Shown here one piece after another: positions 6,024 to 9,156 of a stretch of DNA of 9,156 nt (the stretch's first letter is position 1; every line of letters begins with the position of its first letter). The notes beneath the pieces are model-generated. The model did not search any database, was not told the DNA's origin, and worked only from the letters and a program-made list of their open reading frames with translations. This DNA is from Eubacteriales Family XIII. Incertae Sedis bacterium (GTDB lineage Bacteria > Bacillota > Clostridia > Peptostreptococcales > Anaerovoracaceae): assembly GCA_031281765.1 (NCBI GenBank), contig JAITEX010000006.1, positions 1-9,156 of the forward strand, in the 5' to 3' direction. A program made the position numbers and the translations under genes.

Positions 6024-7045
6024 AAAAAGAAGATCTCGCAAGGAGTTTTAAGGTATGGATCCCGCGTATCATCGCTTTCGGCGCCATCTTTATCTTTATG
6101 GCGATAATGGAACAGAGCTTTTTTTCGACGTCAAATTTCATTGAGATCATCCGCTCTGTCTCCGTCTACGGCGTCATGTCGTGCGGCATGCTCTTCGTCG
6201 TACTGATCGGCGGTCTCGACCTTTCGATGGGCGCGATGGCGGGCCTCTGCGCTTCCATTATGTTTGTCATAGCGCAGAACGGCGCCAATTCCCTCTCGGC
6301 GACCCTGCTCGGCTTTGTCGTGGCCCTCGCCGTCGCCTTAGCCGTCGGATGGCTGCACGGCTTCTTTATTACGACGCTGAAGATTCCGTTCTTCGTCGTA
6401 ACGCTTGCGACCAAATACATTCTGTACGGCGCGATACCGCTCGTCACCGCAGGCAAATATGTCTATGTGCGGGGCGGCTCCCCGATAGACAAAATCGGCA
6501 CCTCGCGTATCTTCGATACGATTCCCATCCTCGTGGTGTATTTTGTCATCATTGCCCTTGTGACGTGGTTTATCCTGAACAAGACGGTCTTCGGCCGCAG
6601 GATATACGCGATTGGTGGCAATCCCACGGCGGCCGGATTCGTCGGCATCAAGGTGTTCAAGAATACGAACATCGCCTATATGCTCTGCACGACGGCGGCC
6701 TGCATTGGCGGCGTCATCCTTGCGGCGAACAACCAACAGGCGGGGACGACGACAGGAAACGCCTATGAGGGCATGGTCCTGATGGCCATGATAGTCGGTG
6801 GCATCAACCTTGCCGGCGGCCAGGGCACCGTCTCGGGCGTGGTATTCGGCGCTCTCATCATAGGGCTTATCCAGAACCTTGTGACCTTTATGAGCTGGGG
6901 CGACTACCTCAAATTGGTACAGGGCGCAATCATTCTGATTGTTGTCATCGTATCGGTTGTGACGCATACGCGTTCCATGCGCGGCAAGGGCCGTAAGGGA
7001 AGGAAGCTGCTCGCGAAAGTAAAAGCGGAGGCGCAGGACGAATAA
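6020..7045 (+). CDS. Sugar-type ABC importer permease 2 (RbsC-like)
   Basis: This is a second membrane subunit of the same CUT2/BPD_transp_2 family, 341 residues, clearly related to permease 1 but not a near copy. It has a charged N-terminus, a first helix near 14-30, the motif GGLDLSMG at 64-71, the coupling stretch FGRRIYAIGGNPTAAGFVGI at 191-210, and MIVGGINLAGGQGT at 257-270. The C-terminus is strongly basic (RGKGRKGRK, 321-329). Its start overlaps the ATPase stop by 4 bases (ATGA), with AGGAAGGAG 7 bases upstream, so its translation is coupled to the ATPase. The gene ends in tandem stops TAA TAG. Two different permeases with one ATPase and one binding protein resemble the layout of E. 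coli YtfQRT-YjfF or LsrACDB, and point to a heterodimeric channel; this is layout similarity only, not substrate assignment. Confidence 0.93.
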   Translation: MKKEDLARSFKVWIPRIIAFGAIFIFMAIMEQSFFSTSNFIEIIRSVSVYGVMSCGMLFVVLIGGLDLSMGAMAGLCASIMFVIAQNGANSLSATLLGFVVALAVALAVGWLHGFFITTLKIPFFVVTLATKYILYGAIPLVTAGKYVYVRGGSPIDKIGTSRIFDTIPILVVYFVIIALVTWFILNKTVFGRRIYAIGGNPTAAGFVGIKVFKNTNIAYMLCTTAACIGGVILAANNQQAGTTTGNAYEGMVLMAMIVGGINLAGGQGTVSGVVFGALIIGLIQNLVTFMSWGDYLKLVQGAIILIVVIVSVVTHTRSMRGKGRKGRKLLAKVKAEAQDE

Positions 7046-7085
7046 TAGTTCGTTCCCCGCGCGCTTCGGGTAAAGCAAAAGATTT

Positions 7086-7121
7086 TGACGGAAGTGAAGA
7101 CGAAAGCCCTCGCTTCCGTCA
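7086..7121 (+). other. Stem-loop between permease 2 and the ene-reductase
   Basis: TGACGGAAGTGA (7086-7097) pairs with TCGCTTCCGTCA (7110-7121) as a 12-bp stem containing one G-U pair, with a 12-base loop. No T-run follows, so it is a weak terminator candidate. It may be a transcript-stabilising or processing element. The 123 bases between the genes show no convincing promoter for the reductase, so read-through from the importer operon is plausible. Confidence 0.45.
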
Positions 7122-7168
7122 CTCATATCTAACCGTAAAAAGTATGTAGAGGCAGAGAGGACAGACAC

Positions 7169-9156
7169 ATGAGCGAACTGAAATATAAGAAACTCTTTGA
7201 GCCGATCCGGCTCGGCCGCCAGCTTTTCCGGCACCGTATCTTTTCTTCTCCGCAGGACATCTACCGTCTCACCTACGAGGGCTTCCTCGATGAGGCGGGG
7301 ACGGCGTTCTATGAGCTGAAGGCCCTCGGCGGATTCGCGTCCGTCTGTCTCGGCGATTTCTTTGTCGACTCGAAATACGGGCGTAGCCATATGTTCCAGC
7401 TTGTCGGCGACGACATCAAGGGCAGGGGCAGCCTGACGCGCACGGCAAACGCCATTAAGCGCCACGGCGCGGTAGCGGCTGTTGAGCTGAACCACGCAGG
7501 GAAAAACGCAAACCTTATGCTTGACAGCGAGGATTTCATCTACGGCATCGTGGACGAGATACGCGAGGACGGCGTCGAGATACGCGCGATGGACGATGAG
7601 TGGATAGAGCGCGTCATCGAATGCTACGCGGCTGGCGCGTCTTTCGCGCGTCAGTGCGGCTACGGCATGATTACCTTGCACGCGGGCCACGGTTGGCTGC
7701 CGGCCCAGTTCTTCTCGAAAAAGGACAATACGCGAACGGATAAATGGGGCGGCTCCCTCGAGAACCGGATGCGTTTCCCGCTCGCCGTTGTCGAGGCTGT
7801 ACGCAAACGCGTCGGCGCGGCCGTGCCGATAGAAGTGCGTATCAGCGGCGCGGAAGCCTATCCGGGCGGCTATGACATCGACGAAGGCATTGAGTTTGCG
7901 AAGGCGCTCGACGGAAAGGTGGATCTGATACACGTATCCGCGGGCCATCATGAATATCCCGAAGCGAGTATGGTGACGCATCCGCCGCTGTTCTCGCCGG
8001 ACGGCGTGAACGTCCATCTCGCGGCCGAAATAAAGAAACACGTGCGGACGCCCGTAGCCACGGTCGGCGCGCTGACTGACCCCGCCATGATGGAGGAGAT
8101 CATCGCTTCCGGACAAGCCGACGTGGTGCAGCTCGGGCGGCAATCGCTCGCCGACCCCTACCTGCCGCTGAAAGCGAGGATCGGCAAGGATGATGAAATC
8201 AACCAGTGCCTGCGCTGCATGAGCTGTTTTTCGGGCAGCACGTCGAGCGGCATCTTCTATTGCGCGACGAACCCCGTCATCGGCCACGAGCGCGACACGC
8301 TGAATGAGACGCCGCCGCGCGTCACAAAGAAGGTCCTCGTTGCGGGGGGCGGCGTCGGCGGCATGCAGGCGGCGCTGACGGCAGCGGAGCGCGGCCACGA
8401 AGTGATACTCTGCGAAAAGACGGACCGCCTCGGCGGCACGCTTATCTGCGAGGAGCATATCCCGTTCAAGAGCAAGCTCGATTCATACCTAAAACGCCAG
8501 GCGCTGCGTCTATCAAGAAGCACGGTTGACGTCAGGATGAATACGGAGGTAACGCCGGACTTCGCAAAGGAAATTGCGCCGGACGTCATTATCGCGGCTC
8601 TCGGCGCGCGTCCTGTCAAACCGCCGATTCCGGGCATAGACGGAGCGCATGTCTATGGCGCCGAAGAGGTCTACTTTGACCCGCAGAAGGCGGGAAACGA
8701 CGTCGTCATTCTCGGCGCCGGCCTCGTGGGTCTGGAGCTCGGCATCTATCTCGCGCAGAACGGGCGCACCGTGAACGTGGTGGAGATGCTGCCGACGACC
8801 ATTATGGACGTCGCGGAAATGAAGACATCCGATATGATAAACCATCCGGAACTGCTTGCGCCCGGCGTGAATATCGTCCACGGCGTCGCGCTGAATCAGC
8901 AGGTGAAGAAACTCGATTCGCTGAATGTCTACACGTCTACGGCGGCCATAGAGATAAAGGACGGCGGCGTCACGGTAAAAGACGCGGACGGCGAGCGGGA
9001 GATAGCTGCGGATACGGTCATCTATGCCGTGGGCCAGCGGCCGCTTTCGGACGAGGCGCTTGCGCTTGCGGAATGCGCGCCCGAATACTATCCGATCGGC
9101 GACTGCATCGAGCCGGCGAATATTATGGCGGCGACGGCGTTGGGGTATCAGGTAGC
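7169..9156 (+). CDS. NADH:flavin oxidoreductase / ene-reductase (FMN, 4Fe-4S, FAD), 3' partial
   Basis: This is a multidomain flavoenzyme of the 2,4-dienoyl-CoA reductase / 2-enoate reductase / trimethylamine dehydrogenase superfamily, 662 residues visible and open at the window edge. Residues 1-340 form an FMN TIM barrel, with HAGHGW (171-176), the DKWGGSLENR stretch (191-200), His260/His261 and QLGRQSLADP (321-330). Cys347, Cys350, Cys353 and Cys365 are the [4Fe-4S] ligands. Residues 388 onward hold an FAD fold with GGGVGG (393-398) and an inserted NAD(P)H fold with GAGLVG (516-521), ending the second strand in Glu539, which favours NADH. GDC (644-646) is near the usual C-terminus, so probably few residues are missing. 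It should pass hydride from NADH via FAD and Fe-S to FMN and reduce an activated C=C bond, or act as an amine or other dehydrogenase. A GAGAGG site precedes the ATG by 8 bases. The substrate is unknown; context suggests the imported compound. Confidence 0.92.
   Translation, partial: MSELKYKKLFEPIRLGRQLFRHRIFSSPQDIYRLTYEGFLDEAGTAFYELKALGGFASVCLGDFFVDSKYGRSHMFQLVGDDIKGRGSLTRTANAIKRHGAVAAVELNHAGKNANLMLDSEDFIYGIVDEIREDGVEIRAMDDEWIERVIECYAAGASFARQCGYGMITLHAGHGWLPAQFFSKKDNTRTDKWGGSLENRMRFPLAVVEAVRKRVGAAVPIEVRISGAEAYPGGYDIDEGIEFAKALDGKVDLIHVSAGHHEYPEASMVTHPPLFSPDGVNVHLAAEIKKHVRTPVATVGALTDPAMMEEIIASGQADVVQLGRQSLADPYLPLKARIGKDDEINQCLRCMSCFSGSTSSGIFYCATNPVIGHERDTLNETPPRVTKKVLVAGGGVGGMQAALTAAERGHEVILCEKTDRLGGTLICEEHIPFKSKLDSYLKRQALRLSRSTVDVRMNTEVTPDFAKEIAPDVIIAALGARPVKPPIPGIDGAHVYGAEEVYFDPQKAGNDVVILGAGLVGLELGIYLAQNGRTVNVVEMLPTTIMDVAEMKTSDMINHPELLAPGVNIVHGVALNQQVKKLDSLNVYTSTAAIEIKDGGVTVKDADGEREIAADTVIYAVGQRPLSDEALALAECAPEYYPIGDCIEPANIMAATALGYQV

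Noticed and set aside
7084..7149. TTGACG at 7085-7090 as a -35 for the reductase.
   Set aside because: No acceptable -10 occurs 16-18 bases downstream, and the hexamer lies in the arm of the stem-loop.
6338..8458. A 706-codon open frame on the minus strand opposite permease 2 and the reductase.
   Set aside because: It is antisense to two genes with clear family motifs, its protein is rich in Arg/Ala/His/Asp with no recognisable domain, and long antisense frames are expected in GC-rich coding DNA.
1..9156. A bile-acid-type (bai) operon, suggested by SDR, MFS and BaiCD/BaiH-like reductase in one window.
   Set aside because: The MFS is Bcr/CflA-type and divergently oriented, a full sugar-type importer intervenes, and no CoA ligase, CoA transferase or dehydratase gene is present.

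Overview
The window looks like a piece of chromosome from a GC-rich anaerobic bacterium, most plausibly a Clostridia-type Bacillota. The clues are a lipoprotein-anchored solute-binding protein with a typical Gram-positive signal peptide, strong GGAGG-type ribosome binding sites, and an oxygen-sensitive FMN/[4Fe-4S]/FAD ene-reductase of the kind common in gut anaerobes. Taxonomy is an inference from gene style. There is no rRNA, tRNA, CRISPR array, insertion sequence or phage gene.

Layout. (1) Positions 1-672 hold the 3' part of a short-chain dehydrogenase/reductase (SDR) gene on the + strand; its first Rossmann strand lies outside the window. (2) It runs head-on into a minus-strand Bcr/CflA-type MFS efflux gene (675-1886), with only 2 bases between the two stop codons. 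(3) A divergent intergenic region of about 300 bases (1887-2188) carries a good promoter toward the right, a possible second extended -10 promoter, a -10-like box for the MFS gene, and several inverted and direct repeats. (4) Positions 2189-7045 encode a complete sugar-type (ribose/galactose class, CUT2) ABC importer: lipoprotein binding protein, permease 1, double-domain ATPase, permease 2. A strong hairpin followed by a short T-run sits between the binding protein and the rest. (5) A further stem-loop lies before a 3'-truncated ene-reductase gene (7169-9156 and beyond) of the 2,4-dienoyl-CoA reductase / 2-enoate reductase / trimethylamine dehydrogenase superfamily.

How they may work together. 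The importer has two different permeases served by one ATPase, so the membrane channel is probably a heterodimer. The binding protein has the family fold but lacks several residues that hold ribose in RbsB, so its ligand is unknown and may not be a simple pentose. The downstream NAD(P)H-dependent flavoenzyme, and possibly the upstream SDR, are reasonable candidates to reduce or oxidise the imported compound or a product of it. No kinase, isomerase, glycosidase or regulator is visible here to name the substrate. I see no convincing evidence of a wholly new system. The most useful leads are the orphan ligand specificity, the ene-reductase active-site changes, the hairpin dividing the operon, and the promoter/leader architecture.
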